From Microbotryomycetes sp. JL201 (lineage: Eukaryota; Basidiomycota; Microbotryomycetes), in the NCBI GenBank assembly GCA_033819885.1, contig JAQYUZ010000009.1, forward strand, positions 124,001-188,000: a stretch of DNA of 64,000 bases, in the 5' to 3' direction. Shown here piece by piece: positions 12,030-23,571 of this stretch. How positions within the stretch are numbered: the stretch's first letter is position 1; each line of letters begins with the position of its first letter. The notes beneath the pieces are model-generated. The model did no database searches, was not told the DNA's origin, and saw only the letters and a program-made list of their open reading frames with translations. Position numbers and translations under genes: made by a program.

Positions 12030-13316
12030 ATGGCCGCTTTCGTGTCGTTCCTGTATGAGCAGATCTTTGGTCGGGCCAAGCCTACATCGCACAGACTCGA
12101 CGGCCGAGTCGTGATCGTCACTGGCGCCAACACTGGCCTCGGAGTGAGCAATCTAGCCCCTTGCGTGCACGCAGAGACCTGAAACGCTCACTGCCGTTCG
12201 ATTCAGCTGCATACGGCAATTCACCTTGCCAAGCTGAACCCAAAAACTTTGATCATGGCCGTGCGCAACCTCGAAAAGGGCAAACAAGCGAAACAGACCT
12301 TGCTCGACTCGGAAGACGTCAACTTGGACGCGAACCAGGTTCAAGTGTGGCAACTTGACTTGGCTTCGCTCGAAAGCGTCAACGAATTTGCCAAGCGAGC
12401 AACGAGCGAGCTCGATCGTCTAGACTTGCTCCTCGAGAACGCTGGCGTGATGCGACTGGAATACGAAAAGACGACAGACGGGTTTGAGCAAACGTTGCAA
12501 GTCAACGGCATCGCTACAGGCTTGCTCGGTGTCTTGTTGCTGCCAATGCTTGTCAAGACGTCAAAGATGGCATCGCCCAGCCCGGCGAGCTCGTCGTACA
12601 AGCCCCATTTGACCGTTGTCGGATCAGAGGGTGCGTAGTCCGACCTTGATTGAATCGAGACCAAATACGCCAAACTGAGCCCCCTTCCCGTCCAGTTCAC
12701 GCGTGGTCACCTTGGAAAGGAAATGCCGACGGCTCGATTGTCCAACACCTCAACCCTGAAGAACAGTTCAACAAGGAAGGAGGCATGGAACGGTACCAAA
12801 TTTCCAAAATCTTGAGCGTCTTTATAGCTCACAAGCTGGCAGAATTAGCTAGAGGCTCGAACGTTGTCGTCAACGTCGTCAATCCTGGTTTGGTGCTATC
12901 AGAGTTCAGGAGGGAGATGTCTGGTGTATTGCCGTGAGCAGATTGGTCCCGTTCTTGAACGAGAGATTCGAGCAAGGCGTCGCTGACGTGATTCGTTTCG
13001 CAGAGTCCTCATGGATAAACTGCTCGCTCGCACGACGCCTGACGGCGCGAGGTACATCTTGTGGGCTTGCATTGAAGACACGAGCGATGAGCCTGGAGCA
13101 TACGTGACTTGTTGCGCTGTCAAGCCGTAAGATTTTGCCTCTGCCTTGTTCGCTACGCCAGAACTGAAACCGACGACATTCTGTAGACCCTCACCTTTTG
13201 TCCGCTCGAGCGAGGGCAAGCGAGCTGAAGACAAAGTGTGGGAAGAGATGAAGGGCGTGTGGCTCGACAGAGTGCCGCAGGCTAAAAAGTCCCTCGAAGA
13301 GCTTTCACGCGCTTGA
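12030..13316 (+). CDS. Short-chain dehydrogenase/reductase (retinol dehydrogenase/WW-oxidoreductase type)
   Basis: NAD(P)-dependent oxidoreductase with a classical Rossmann fold. Exons 12030-12143, 12207-12630, 12696-12933, 13004-13126 and 13187-13316 give 342 residues, all in phase. The cofactor loop TGANTGLG (split by intron 1 after the last Gly), the LLENAGVM (NAG) motif and the active-site YQISK (Tyr-x3-Lys) are all present. The N-terminus MAAFVSFLYEQIFG is mildly hydrophobic and may associate with membranes. Substrate cannot be told; related fungal proteins act on lipophilic alcohols and ketones. Confidence 0.88.
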
Positions 13317-13406
13317 TTCGTGCCTCAAGCTGCTCAGCGGTCTAGTGTCGGTGTTCCAGGGAAAACTCCCCAAGCTGTTTCATGTTGCAACGTTCGTGCT
13401 CGACGT

Positions 13407-13953
13407 CTATCCCTTGAGCGTATTGCTCGCCTTGATAGCCGCCTTGCTGTCTCGCTTCAATTTCTTCTGCTCGGCCTTTAGATCAAACTTCTTCCCAGTC
13501 CCTCTTGGGTTCGCAGCTGTCGTCGTCCCGTCTGTGCCCTTTTTTGCAGGTTCAACCAGAGACCAGAGCCAAGCAGGGTACTCTGCGTCCTCCTGGCGAG
13601 ACCCGACAGTGCACAGGTTGTCAGCAATGATTGACAGTGTAAAAAAAGCAGTTGATCAAGTGCATGCGTACCTTTGCGACCGGATCTGCGCCGTCCTTCA
13701 AATAGTTGAGCCCCGTCAGCTTTGTGCCTGCAGGACATGCTGATGCAGCTGCATCAAGGAGCGCAAGTTCAAGAAAATACGTCAGCAACTATGCCGAGTG
13801 TTGTTGGGTGTCATTGCAAGGCCCGTGCTCACCTGCTTTCGGACTTGCAGCCGTTGGTGCGCGCACCTGTGCAGACGTGGACAACAGTCGTCGCGTAGAG
13901 TATACCCTTGAGGTTGTCAGAGTTTGCCTCAGGAGATTACACGTGCACGACAT
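13407..13953 (-). CDS. mL54: Mitochondrial large-subunit ribosomal protein mL54
   Basis: Component of the mitochondrial ribosome large subunit (human MRPL54, yeast Mrpl37). Exons 13953-13833, 13748-13672 and 13592-13407 give 127 residues in phase; the gene is invisible as one open frame. The N-terminus (MSCTCNLLRQTLTTSRVYST, then RRLLSTSAQ) is rich in Arg/Ser/Thr and lacks acids, as expected for a matrix-targeting presequence. The conserved core is LTGLNYLKDGADPVAK followed by EYPAWLWSLVEP, and the C-terminal KKLKRDSKAAIKASNTLKG matches the family's basic tail. Convergent with the SDR gene, 90 bp apart. Confidence 0.88.
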
Positions 13954-14181
13954 GACGAGTCCGGTTCAAAAGGAATGTAACAGCGACACACCGTCGCGAC
14001 GTGAAACGCGCTCGGGCCTCACAAAAAAAAAAAGGACAGAAAGCGTATTCAATTATGCACAAAACACACTCTTACTGTATACTCTTCCACCGCTTCTGCT
14101 GTCAGGCACCAGCAGATTCGCCAACCGGCTTCAACTCGAGCGAATCTCCTCGATTGGACATGCGACTTCGAGTCGACGAGT

Positions 14182-17100
14182 TCAAAGTTCCGCATCAGGC
14201 TCGACATCTACCTGATTGGCGCCGTGCTCGACGTCCTCTGACCCCCTCCTGCGGATCTTGCTCGTCTTGGGCCGTTTGCGCGATTCGATCAAGACTTCAA
14301 ACATCGTGTCACTGCAGCGACGTTTGCCAATCACGCTGGATTTGACTACATTGTCATGTGTCTCTGCATCCGGAACAGAGCGGACGTGCTGATTTTGGAC
14401 TTGAGATGGCATCACCGGGGGCAGTGGCGGTGCACGAACGATCAATGGGATCGGACCAAATTCTCGAACGGCAAGTGTCCTGACGCTGGGAGGCTTTGGT
14501 GGCCAAGGCCGGGTCAAGCTGAACCGATTAGTAACGGTTAAGGCTTGACCTTGCGGAGCAGTTGATGGCGATGGCACCAAGGATGGCGGTTGTTCATTGC
14601 GAAGCTGCTGTCGCGGAGCAAGTTGTGGCGCAAGGCTGTTCGATGGGACCGCTACATCACTTACATTCTCTGTAAATCGCTGTACTTGTTGCTGAGCCTG
14701 CTGTGATTGAGACGTGTCGATTGACGCCATTTGACGTTGTCGAAAAGCTTCCAGTTGGACTTGCTCCTGCTGCCAACGAACCTGACGCAGCACACCTTGA
14801 CAAGTTTTGTAAGCCAAACTGCCCTCTTGCAAGGTCGCTAGATGCAGCTCGATCACTTGTTGTTGTTTCAGCAGGAGTGGCGCAGCGTACCGACACCAGA
14901 TATTTGATCGCATTGTTGGGTGAGGGAAGGAGCGCTCCGCAGCTTGTCCAACTGGCTGAAAATCGCCCGAGCCTCGATAAGACGTCCTTTGCTCTTGATG
15001 AGAGTTCTGCAACAGCTGTTGCTCAGGCGAAACAGCAGAGTTCCGCGCCTGCCCCTGTCCAGGTGGCAAAGGTAACACGGACGCTTGCGATGGGGGCTCT
15101 GCTTGCAAATTTGATTGAAGTCGAACACGCGGCTGAAGCGACGGGGGTGCTCGCAGTGCAGACAGTGCATCCAACCCCGGCTGAGGCTGCAGCAAAGCCG
15201 GGATGGCTCGCAGAGCAGGCGGCGGCGGCGGCGAAGAAGGCGGTGGTCGAAGAGCAGAGAATCGATGCAACACAGTGTTTGACGGCAGGGATGACTGGTT
15301 CTGTTGTTTTGTCACCACACACGTCTGCATGTGAGCATTTTGCGTCTGGTTTTGCCCAGAAGAGCTCTGCCGTCTGCTCCTGAGATAATGTCTCGGATCG
15401 CTTGTCCTAGTCCTCGCTTGGGCAGATTTCGGTGTCATAAATGTCTGCGCCAACACAGCTTGAGCATGCATGATCGCCCCAGGCGAAAAGTCAATCGCGA
15501 GTGGCGGAGCTGCGGCCACTTGAGAAACGCTTGAATGAAACTGAAACGGGCTGAAGATGATAGCCGCTTCCGGGTCGAGACGAGTCATGCGTCGGCTGAT
15601 GCTGCGAACGGCATTGCCCTCAGCCAACGTCAGAGACATACTAACTCAGACTCACTGTAAGTTGATGACTTTGGCAAAGCCCTCTTGCCACACCCGCCAC
15701 TGCAAATAGTCTCCGCTTTGCTCACCATGCAGGACAGACTGCAGTGCCGTCAGCTCGTTCAATTTGTCGAAGAAATTTTTCGACAGCAATTTACGCCTGC
15801 CACCGTCAATGGAATTTTGCGACTCGAGCTTTCCCAACCCGCTGCTTTTGACAAACAGTTGGTGGTGCAACGGGGATGGTGAGAGCGCCAAGGCAAATAC
15901 TGCTTTTTTGACGGCAGTAATAGGCAAAAGGTTGATCTTGAGACCTTGAAATAGCTGATAGTACAAGTCGATGACGTTGCCGAAGTATGTCAGAGCTGAC
16001 GCGGATAATTGTGATATGATGGCGTATCGCTCAGCGCTGATTCTGTTTCTGTCGTACTCTCCGCCTGCCAGCACGTCAGGTCAAAGCTCAGCAAATGAGC
16101 AGTCTTCTCTTGCGTCGAGTGAGCTCACTGTGAAGCTGCTGCATGACAGCGATCAAGTCTCCAATATCAGATTCGAGCTCTTTGTAGGTCATGACTTCTG
16201 TAAAGCATTTCTTGAGCAAAATCGCTTGCGAATCACGTGTGACTGACTTGAAAGATCCCAGTACCTGCGCAGGCGCAGAGGCACCGCTGATGTCTTTCCC
16301 TTGAAGAACATCGTAGAGAGTTGGACTGGAGCACCAAGCCGCACCGATGACCGGGCTGTCGAGACCAAGCCCACACTCGGTACAGCATCCGGTTGAAAGT
16401 CTGGTGGGGGTACCACATGAGTACTGACTGGGGACTCGACGGCGGTCGAAAGTGTCGAACTGGAGTCGAAAACACTTGGATTCGGAGTGCCCTGTCGCGC
16501 ATGTTTCCGCTGTAAATTGCGAATCTCGCTAATAGTTTGGTGTCTGTGAGGTTGCACCGTTTCCGAAATTGATGCGACTGGCTGTGTGACTTGCGGGTGA
16601 CTGCTGGTTATCTCCAGTTCCGTTTGTACGCCGGTTTCCCGCTTCTCTCTCGGTGCGTTCGTGTTTGACACCGCTACGGAGGGTGACAGCTGCATTCTGT
16701 TCTCTGTATCTTTGTGCGTCCCTGAGTTGGTGGAGAGAAGCTCCACTGATCGTTGCACGTCTCGATGATTTGTCAGATCTTGCAAAAGCTTGGGCTGAGC
16801 CACAGACCATGGCAGGGTAGCTTGAGCAACGTCGGGCGTCGCCGCTGTCGAGCCACTACAAGAGGACATTGACTCGAACGCGAGCTTACTTTCCCAGGCT
16901 TTCAGGAGGAGTGGGGGTAGCGAGTCTCCGCGAGCTACAGCCTCTTGCCGTTCCAACTCGAGGAGCCTTGACGCCTCTTGCTCGAGTCTTAGCAGGTCAG
17001 GGTAGGCTGAAGGCTCTTCTGTGACACTCTCAGCCTCTGGCCAGAGCTTTGACGTGACCTTGGCCGCCCTCCGAGTCGCGCTCAGTCCGCAGAGCACAAA

Positions 17101-17672
17101 CTGGGCTCGTTCTCCAGCTGAGCAAGGCATCCAGCTGACCGCATCTGTCGAGTGTGAAGATGCAGTTGAGCGCATGGCCAAGCTGAGAAATTGTGCCGTC
17201 TTGCTAGCCGTGACTGGAAATCCGTCCAAATTATTCCGGACGCAAAAAGCGAGATATGCTTCAAAGACATTTTCCAGACACTGAAAGTGCACAGGTCAGC
17301 TGCAGACTTACGCTTCGGATGTATGACAGTGCCCACCTTTACTGTGAACTTGACATTTTGTCGTGGCTTGGCTGCCAAGCGCTGCCAATTCCGCACTACT
17401 CGCGCTTCACTTTTGCTCTGCAGGCTCTTGTCTAAACGCACGAAATCACTTCAGCGCAGTCTCCTGGCATCTTTCGGAAACATCAGCGTGCCTTGTTCCC
17501 GTGTAGTGTTGCTCCTGAGTCGCTCCGGCGTGCCATCTAGCGGCCTTGGTATGAACGGGGCTGGATCTGTTTGGTCTACATTGCTCTCGTAAGGTGGCGA
17601 TTCAGCACCACTGGAGGATATCGCTTGATCTGGTTGACTGAGATGCTCGAACTTTGCGGTACAGCGCGTCAT
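14182..17672 (-). CDS. Large Gln/Pro-rich protein of unknown function with a duplicated helical motif
   Basis: Not recognised. The C-terminal exon (from the acceptor near 15604 down to the stop at 14182) is about 470 residues, rich in Gln, Pro and Ser, with a basic end (RKRPKTSKIRRRG) that could be a nuclear localisation signal. It joins, through a 52-nt intron, an exon at about 16072-15657, and upstream exons reach 17672. Two segments resemble each other: VFEAYLAFCVRNN..FPVTASKTAQFL near 17270-17180, and VIDLYYQLFQGLK..LPITAVKKAVFA near 15970-15890. The pattern Y-x2-F...P-[VI]-T-A-x-K-x-A-x-F recalls the N-terminal DNA-binding part of fungal Gcr1/Hot1-like and recombinase-like regulators, but this is weak. 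Splicing near 16330-16420 and upstream of 17430 is unresolved, so the span may include two genes or an imprecise 5' end. Confidence 0.5.
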
Positions 17673-18110
17673 GAGTTGCTGGCGTGCAGATTGCCTCGGG
17701 CGCTGCCACTGTCACGAAACCCGCCCGTGATGCTAGTCGTGTAAGGCGTTGAGGGGCCCTGCTGCGGCCCTCTTCAGCTGTCAGAGACTGCCGCGCACTG
17801 CGTTGCGCCCTCTTGTACGAGGACCAGTCTGTCTATTCGGGCTGTGCTTGTGCTGCGCACGCGAGGACCGTGCTCGGCATGCAATCGAGATCACTTGCCA
17901 GACGACGTTGAAAGCGCTGTATATCGAGTCGGTGGCTCAAAAGTCACGGTTCGCTCCGAGCGCGAACGAAGAAAGCGCAGCGCCGCTCGCGTACAGGAGC
18001 CACTTGTGCCTGCCGCTCGGACCTGTTCGAGCGAACCGTGCCTCTAGAGCGCGCGCTTGCTCACCGAAGCTGCAAATGTACTCGGACGACCTGTGATACA
18101 TCACCAGCGT
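17673..18110. other. Intergenic, nothing identified
   Basis: 438 bp, GC-rich, between the start of the Gln/Pro-rich gene and the stop of the acetyltransferase-Mss4 gene. A 115-codon plus-strand open frame is present but shows no domain, plausible start context or splice-linked extension. Confidence 0.4.
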
Positions 18111-19289
18111 TCACCTCAATCTGTACCGGACCCGCTCCACGTCTAGCAAAAACTCTCTCCCTTGCCTGACTTGGCCCTTGCCCTCATTCTCGTCCTGTAC
18201 TTCGAGGCCGAGGTCCCTGCCTTCCGTGTCGTGCCAGCCAAGAGGTCCGTGGTCACAATCCGCGCACGTTAGATACTTGATGCTTGCCGGCGGCGCCTTT
18301 TCTGGGTCGTCCGACGAGGATGGTGGCGGAGCGTTGCGCGAGAAGCCAATGTTCTCGAACGCAAGTGGCGAGGCGACAGACCAAAATGTACCATGCTGAG
18401 TTGACTCGACCGGCGCGCTATTGATAGGTCTCGGCAATGCGGGCAGCTGCCGACGTGTTGTACCTCCAGTCAGCCTTAATGCCGTTTTGAATACGCGGAA
18501 CAATTTACCTTGAAGTCCTCCTTGCGACCTCTGACAAGCTTGCCTGCTCCTGCCTTGAGCAACAGGCATCGGCACTCTGATCTGGGACAGAACAGGTCGG
18601 CGCTATTGACCAATCCTGCTTTGTCAAGCAAGTCGTCGATGCTTCGAAATGACGCCAATAGGCGGCCCGGATTCCTTATGTTTTGCTCTGCCGCAGAAAG
18701 CGTGTCTTGCTTAGGCTGTTGTGCCTTGTCTGACGCCTCAGCAGCCGACAGATCCGCCTTCATCTCGAACCAAGGTTCACTGCCATGCACGACGCTCGAT
18801 TTTCCCACGAGCTCGAAGCCGGCTTTTTGGTACAACGGAATAAGGTTGTCATGTGCGATCAATAGTGCGCCGTGATAACGTCCTGCCGATCGGAGTCGAG
18901 CAATATAGTCTCGCACAAGGCCAAGAGCGATACCTTGACGGCGGTGACTGGACGCGACGCACACCGAGTGAATTGCCACGTACGGTGCGTCAGGAACATG
19001 TGTCGACATTGAATCGTGTGTCAATGTAGCCTTGTCGGTCAAAGTGCCGCACACGAAGCCGACGAGCGTCTGTCCGTCATAGGCCCCCAGAAAAAGCTCT
19101 GGAGCGCCTTGCTGGCGTGATCTGTAGTGTTGAAAGGCGTCTTAGCACCCATCGCCCTCGCATTGTCTTTCTCCACGAAGCTGACCGCAGAGACTCGAGC
19201 GAGGCCGCTTCATCAGCGGGGTAACCAGCGCTTTCGAGCTCAAAGGCGCGACCAATATCTTCTGAAGGTACGGCCTCGAAGTCGATCAT
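18111..19289 (-). CDS. GNAT acetyltransferase (AANAT-like) fused to a C-terminal Mss4/Dss4 domain
   Basis: Exons 19289-19186, 19121-18509 and 18446-18111 encode 350 residues. Residues 1-190 are a GNAT fold of the arylalkylamine N-acetyltransferase type: it starts MIDFEAVPSEDIGRAFELE, has the strand AYDGQTLVGFVCG, and the acetyl-CoA loop SSHRRQGIALGLV (R-R-x-G-x-A), then LYQKAGFELVG. Without any stop or intron the same exon runs into an Mss4-like zinc domain: CPRSECRCLLLKAGAGKLV supplies the first cysteines, and the last exon has SPLAFENIGFSR and LTCADCDHGPLGW (second Cys-x2-Cys) ending FLLDVERVRY. Mss4/Dss4 proteins bind and stabilise nucleotide-free exocytic Rab GTPases. One polypeptide therefore pairs an amine or peptide acetyltransferase with a Rab chaperone. 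Alternative splicing could release separate proteins. Confidence 0.82.
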
Positions 19290-19771
19290 GGTGATTGAGA
19301 CCTGGCGTCACGAGACCGGCGGAAGCTAGAAGTGCGGCGCAGCTCACTAGTCCGAGTCGTGTGAGAGATACGAAATTTACGCTGAATATTTATGATGTCG
19401 TCTTCAGAAGAACAAAGGAATCGCTGCTGTCGCGGCATGTTTCAGCTGAAGGTCACGTGACTGATCCGACAAAGCAATGCAAGGGCAATCGAAGCAAGAA
19501 ACAACATTTCAACTTGCTCCGACGGGGCAAGTGATCGTTGCACAGCAGTGGACTCGGGCCGTGCAGCTGCGCAGTTGGCTGAATCGACGAGCTTTGATGC
19601 TGCCGAGGCTATCTAACCATTTGGCAAGAGAGCGCATCTCCACTACAAGTCCCACTTCCTGCTCGAGTTTGCGCGGGCTTGCAGTACCCTGCTTCCTGCA
19701 CGGTTGTGCAGCAGGGGAGAGGCCCGAGCGCAACGGCCGAGGGATCAGTGCGCACTCTGCAACATCTGACC
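19290..19771. promoter_or_regulatory. Divergent promoter, acetyltransferase-Mss4 / SPG1, with TCACGTGA
   Basis: No gene. TCACGTGA palindrome at 19453-19460, 164 bp upstream of the acetyltransferase start. A plus-strand open frame enters SPG1 exon 1 from upstream, but the ATG at 19772 gives the normal family N-terminus. Confidence 0.4.
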
Positions 19772-20665
19772 ATGGATACGACAGATCGAGGCCCGCACGA
19801 AAGTCAAGATAGCTCCCAGAAATCCAGCGCCACGGGCTCGCAGACTGTAGGTGGTGACGTTCGCAGCAGGTGAGCAACCGTGTCTTCCAGGAGCATCCCA
19901 CCAAGGATTGATACATAGTGCAGCAGCGTGGTACTCAAAGTCGGCATGATTGGAGATGCAGGAGTGGGCAAGACGAGCTTGATGGTCAGGTATTGCGAGG
20001 GCGCTTTCGATGAAGACTATATCCAGGTACATGCGGTTCAGCAGCGTCTTGGGTCTCATTGATGAAAGAATTGACTAGACTCTCGGAGTGAATATGATGG
20101 AGAAGCGCATCTTGATCCGGGAAACGGAAGTTGTTTTTTCGCTTTTCGATCTTGGTGGCCAGCGCGAGTTTCTTCAGATGCTCCCTCTCGTGTCCAACGA
20201 TGCTATTTCTCTACTATACATGTTTGACCTGTCACGCAAATCGACGCTCAATTCGATCAAGGATTGGTACAGACAAAGCCGTGGTTTCAACAAGGTACTT
20301 TCATATCAAAGCTTCGTCGGACCGTCACTCACAGCTGGTAACTTGAACAACAGACAGCGATCCCCCTTCTATTGGGCACCAAGTACGACCTTTTTTGTAC
20401 TTTTGCTCAAGATGAACAAGAAGAAATCACAAGACAAGCTCAAAGGTATGCGCGAGCAATGCGAGCGCCTCTCGTGTTCTGTTCTACTTCGCACGCCATA
20501 AATGTGCAAAAGATTTTCAAAATCATTCTCAGCAAAGCTTTTGACCTCAAGTGTGAGCTTCAGGTGCTTGATTCATGCCTTGCATGTCCTGACGTCTTGT
20601 CGACAGCCACCATTGAGGAAATTACCCAAGTTGGAGAGCCGATCTTGATCTACAAGGACGTTTAA
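19772..20665 (+). CDS. SPG1: Septum-promoting Ras-like GTPase (Spg1/Tem1)
   Basis: Switch of the septation initiation / mitotic exit network at spindle pole bodies. Exons 19772-19869, 19927-20026, 20079-20294, 20354-20552 and 20607-20665 give 223 residues. A 33-residue Ser/Gln-rich N-terminal extension precedes the G domain: P-loop GDAGVGKTS, switch I TLGVNMMEK, the Spg1/Tem1-specific DLGGQRE in place of the usual DxAGQ, and LGTKYDLF as the base-specificity motif. It ends VGEPILIYKDV with no CAAX box, as known for this family. The last intron (20553-20606, 54 nt) has no stop and keeps the frame if retained; splicing restores the family junction FDLK-S-TIEEI. Confidence 0.93.
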
Positions 20666-20821
20666 GTTTTGTTTGCTCAATGAAGCTCTTTCGCCTCGAG
20701 GCACACGCATGTCAGTTCTCGCCCGTCGATGTCTAAGCTCAAGATGCACTCTGGGTAGAGAGCCTCGCAGCAAGGAGGGTTTCAGCTGATTTGCCGCTTC
20801 AATTGCAAACTTGTCTCGTGT

Positions 20822-23457
20822 TCAATCAATTGTGATTGTTCCTGATTCGTCTTCGTCAATAATCACAATGTCGTCCGAGTCCATCTTGCCCTTTTTTGCG
20901 CCTCCGTTCGTCTTCAATTCTGCGTCGTCGGCCGAACGCTTTTGACCAGTCACGACTGGTCCTCGAGCCGCATCAGCAGTTTCGGCGAGAGCTGCCTGAG
21001 AAGTGACAGCGTCTACAATCTCGTCGTCATCATCGTCGTTGTTGGCTGGTACTGGTGGCGGAGCCTTTCTGGGCAACGGTGAAGGGATTGGGCCGTTGAT
21101 CTTAAACCACGCCGGGGCATCAGCAGCCAGAGGAGAGCTTATGACGCAACTCAAATTAGCTGAACGCAACGCACGCGATCGTCAAACTCGCCCTTACCTG
21201 ATCGCAAGTTGAACCGGATAGTCTGATTCGTCATCGTCGACGACCGTCACAAACGTCCCATGTACAAGGCCGAGCTCTTTCAGCGACTTGCCTGCATTTT
21301 CTTCGAGATCTTCTGTTTCGAACAAGATCCTGGATCCTTCTCGCACGATGATGTGACCGTCCTCACTTAAACCGATCTTGCCAAAGACAACGTCTTTGAT
21401 GAACTGATCGAGCGTGATGCCGTCCTCCTTGAATTGTACCGGGACGTAAACAACCCGACAAACGGCGCACTGCGGGTTCGGCTTGGACGTGGGACCCGTT
21501 GTGACCACGTAATTGGGTTGACGAGAGAGCCACATCATTCTGGATTGCTCCCATGACGAGCGCAAGACATTCAGAGCTTGCAACACGAGCAAGCCGGCGA
21601 TGATGGCATTTGTCGTCGCGATCGCCGGAATGATGTTGCCGGCGTACTCTGCGACAGCTTAAGTCAGCGCGTGCTCTGAGCTTATGAGCAATGTGAGCTC
21701 ACCCTTGACTTGGAACCTCGTTTGTGACTCGATGTCGAATGCAGACGCACGCAAGTTGGCGGCGGCAGTGACGAAATCGAGAGTATCGTCGTCGTCCTTG
21801 TCGAATGACAAAGGCGCGCTCGGGTCTATCCTCTTTGACAGACGCTCCATGCTCGATAAAAACAGCTCGAAAGAGTCAACGAGGCTCAGAGAGCGTTGAT
21901 CTTTCAAGCCTTGCGCGCCATTGGCAGCAATGATGCTCGGACCAGCTTGCTTCAAGCTCTCCGTCTGCAAGGTATCGAACGATAGCGTGTGCGGAGGCTT
22001 GCGATGCTTCCACATGTCTTCCATTTTCAATAGCCTCTCAATGTCGGCGGAGTAGACCTACGAATAGCTGGTCAACACCGCCACTCCCAGAACACGCTAC
22101 ATGAATCGACTGACCTTTTCGAACACCCGCTTTGCCGCGCCTTCTCCAGTCAACGATGCACGTAATTGCCTTATGGCAGCTGCTTCCTTACGCAATTCTT
22201 GAATTTCGTCCGCTGCCACAAGCTCATATCAGAGCAAGCAGTGTAGGTAGTACACCTTTTGACTCACCATTCTCTCCGTTCTTCTCAGCGTCATCGAGCT
22301 CTGCGCCCTCATTCTCGTCGTCCGCGCCAAAGAGTTGCCTAGAAAATTGCGTCAGCCGGTATGAGCGTCAGAGGTTCTTTGTCTTTCTCACGGAAAAAGG
22401 TAACTCTTGGCCCATGCAATGCAATGATGAGCAGTTGACGGCGTGCTTCGAATAGTGCAGACCGCGAATGTCTTTGGCACCGGCCGACCTGCGATCAAAA
22501 GGGCGTCAAATATGCCTTCAAGCAATCACGTTTGAGCAACTCACTCGTGCAATCGTAACATTCCGTCACGTCCTTTTTGATCGGCTCAACCTGGCCGCGA
22601 TACCCTTCGGTGCCCGACTCGATCGCAGGCACGTCCGCCGCCATACACATTTTGTTGACATGTCTCCGGGCGTCTGCAGCCGTGCACCGTGTGAGTTTTG
22701 TCTTGCGCTATGCCCCGCTGCATTTCGCCTACCGATATTGTCGAGCGCGTTCATGACAAAGTCGAAAGATTTGAAGTAATCGACATCGAATTCGGCGTCC
22801 TGAAGGCAGCAAGTTGTGTGAGCCTACGGAAAGGTCCTCTCAGCCCGAACGCGACCGACTTTGATATTTCTGTGTAGGGCCTTGATGTGGACTTCCGGAT
22901 TGAACTTGAGGGCAGTCTCGCGAGCAACCTGCGCAACGTAGATTTACTTTGTCACGTCAATTTCACCAGTGCACACGAGTTGAGGATACTGACGACTGCT
23001 TTTGGTCTTTTGACGTGTTGCTTCTGGAACAGAAACTGCCTGTTTAGGTTGGACAAGTCGATCGTGTCGAGGTCGAGCAGCTCAATCACGCCCTTTGGCG
23101 AGCTGGCAAGTCCAGCCATGACTGATGTAGTGTGGTCCAAGCAGGACACATAAGTCAGCGACAGGTCAACCAGGGACGAGCGAGACGGCGAGGAATGTCG
23201 CGATGCGTTCAATGTGCTCGCTATTGCGGCATGCACGCGATTGACTTGCCCATGTTCTTGAGTAGCTCGCAGCCGATGCCTCCAGCGCTGTCAGGACGGC
23301 ATTCGTTTCAGTGGCCGCATGAATGACGCCATGGCACTGTGCCAGAAGCTGCAACTCACCCGACGACGAGCACTCGAGCGTCTTGCACCTTGCTGAACAG
23401 CTCTTGGCCAAGTACTGCTCGCGTCTGCGCATAGCGGTCCGATGTGGTTGCCATCAT
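20822..23457 (-). CDS. UBA2: SUMO-activating enzyme E1 catalytic subunit UBA2
   Basis: With its partner Aos1 this protein adenylates SUMO and carries it as a thioester. About a dozen exons, starting at tandem ATG-ATG (23457) and ending at 20822. Exon 1 (23457-23360) ends [10 protein letters not shown] and exon 2 (23287-23250) gives [12 protein letters not shown], the nucleotide-binding GxGxxG; exon 3 (from 23121) gives [16 protein letters not shown] and HVKRPKAVV. Later exons include [10 protein letters not shown], the zinc-ligand segment ECYDC, and the catalytic loop [19 protein letters not shown] with the active cysteine codon at 22459-22457. The ubiquitin-fold domain lies at about 21480-21200 and the acidic/SUMO-interacting-like tail ([11 protein letters not shown]) at the end. 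Intron 2 (23249-23122, 128 nt) appears to use a GC donor (ATGG|gcaagt). Divergent to ULA1 across 114 bp. Confidence 0.93.
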
Positions 23458-23571
23458 GTGATGCAACGGCAAAGGCGAACGGAAGCCCGGACGATTCAGC
23501 CTCTCGACGACTCCTGCAAGACATCTTTACGCGTCCAGCTGGGCAGGCAACTCCCAACCAAGACGTTCGGA
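23458..23571. promoter_or_regulatory. 114-bp shared promoter between UBA2 and ULA1
   Basis: The two start codons (23457, - and 23572, +) are separated by 114 bp, so both 5' UTRs and core promoters must fit or overlap here. An ACGCGT occurs at 23529-23534. Co-regulation is inference. Confidence 0.6.

Noticed and set aside
17749-18096. 115-codon plus-strand open frame
   Set aside because: GC-rich chance frame with Cys/Arg/Ala composition, no domain and no splice-linked extension.
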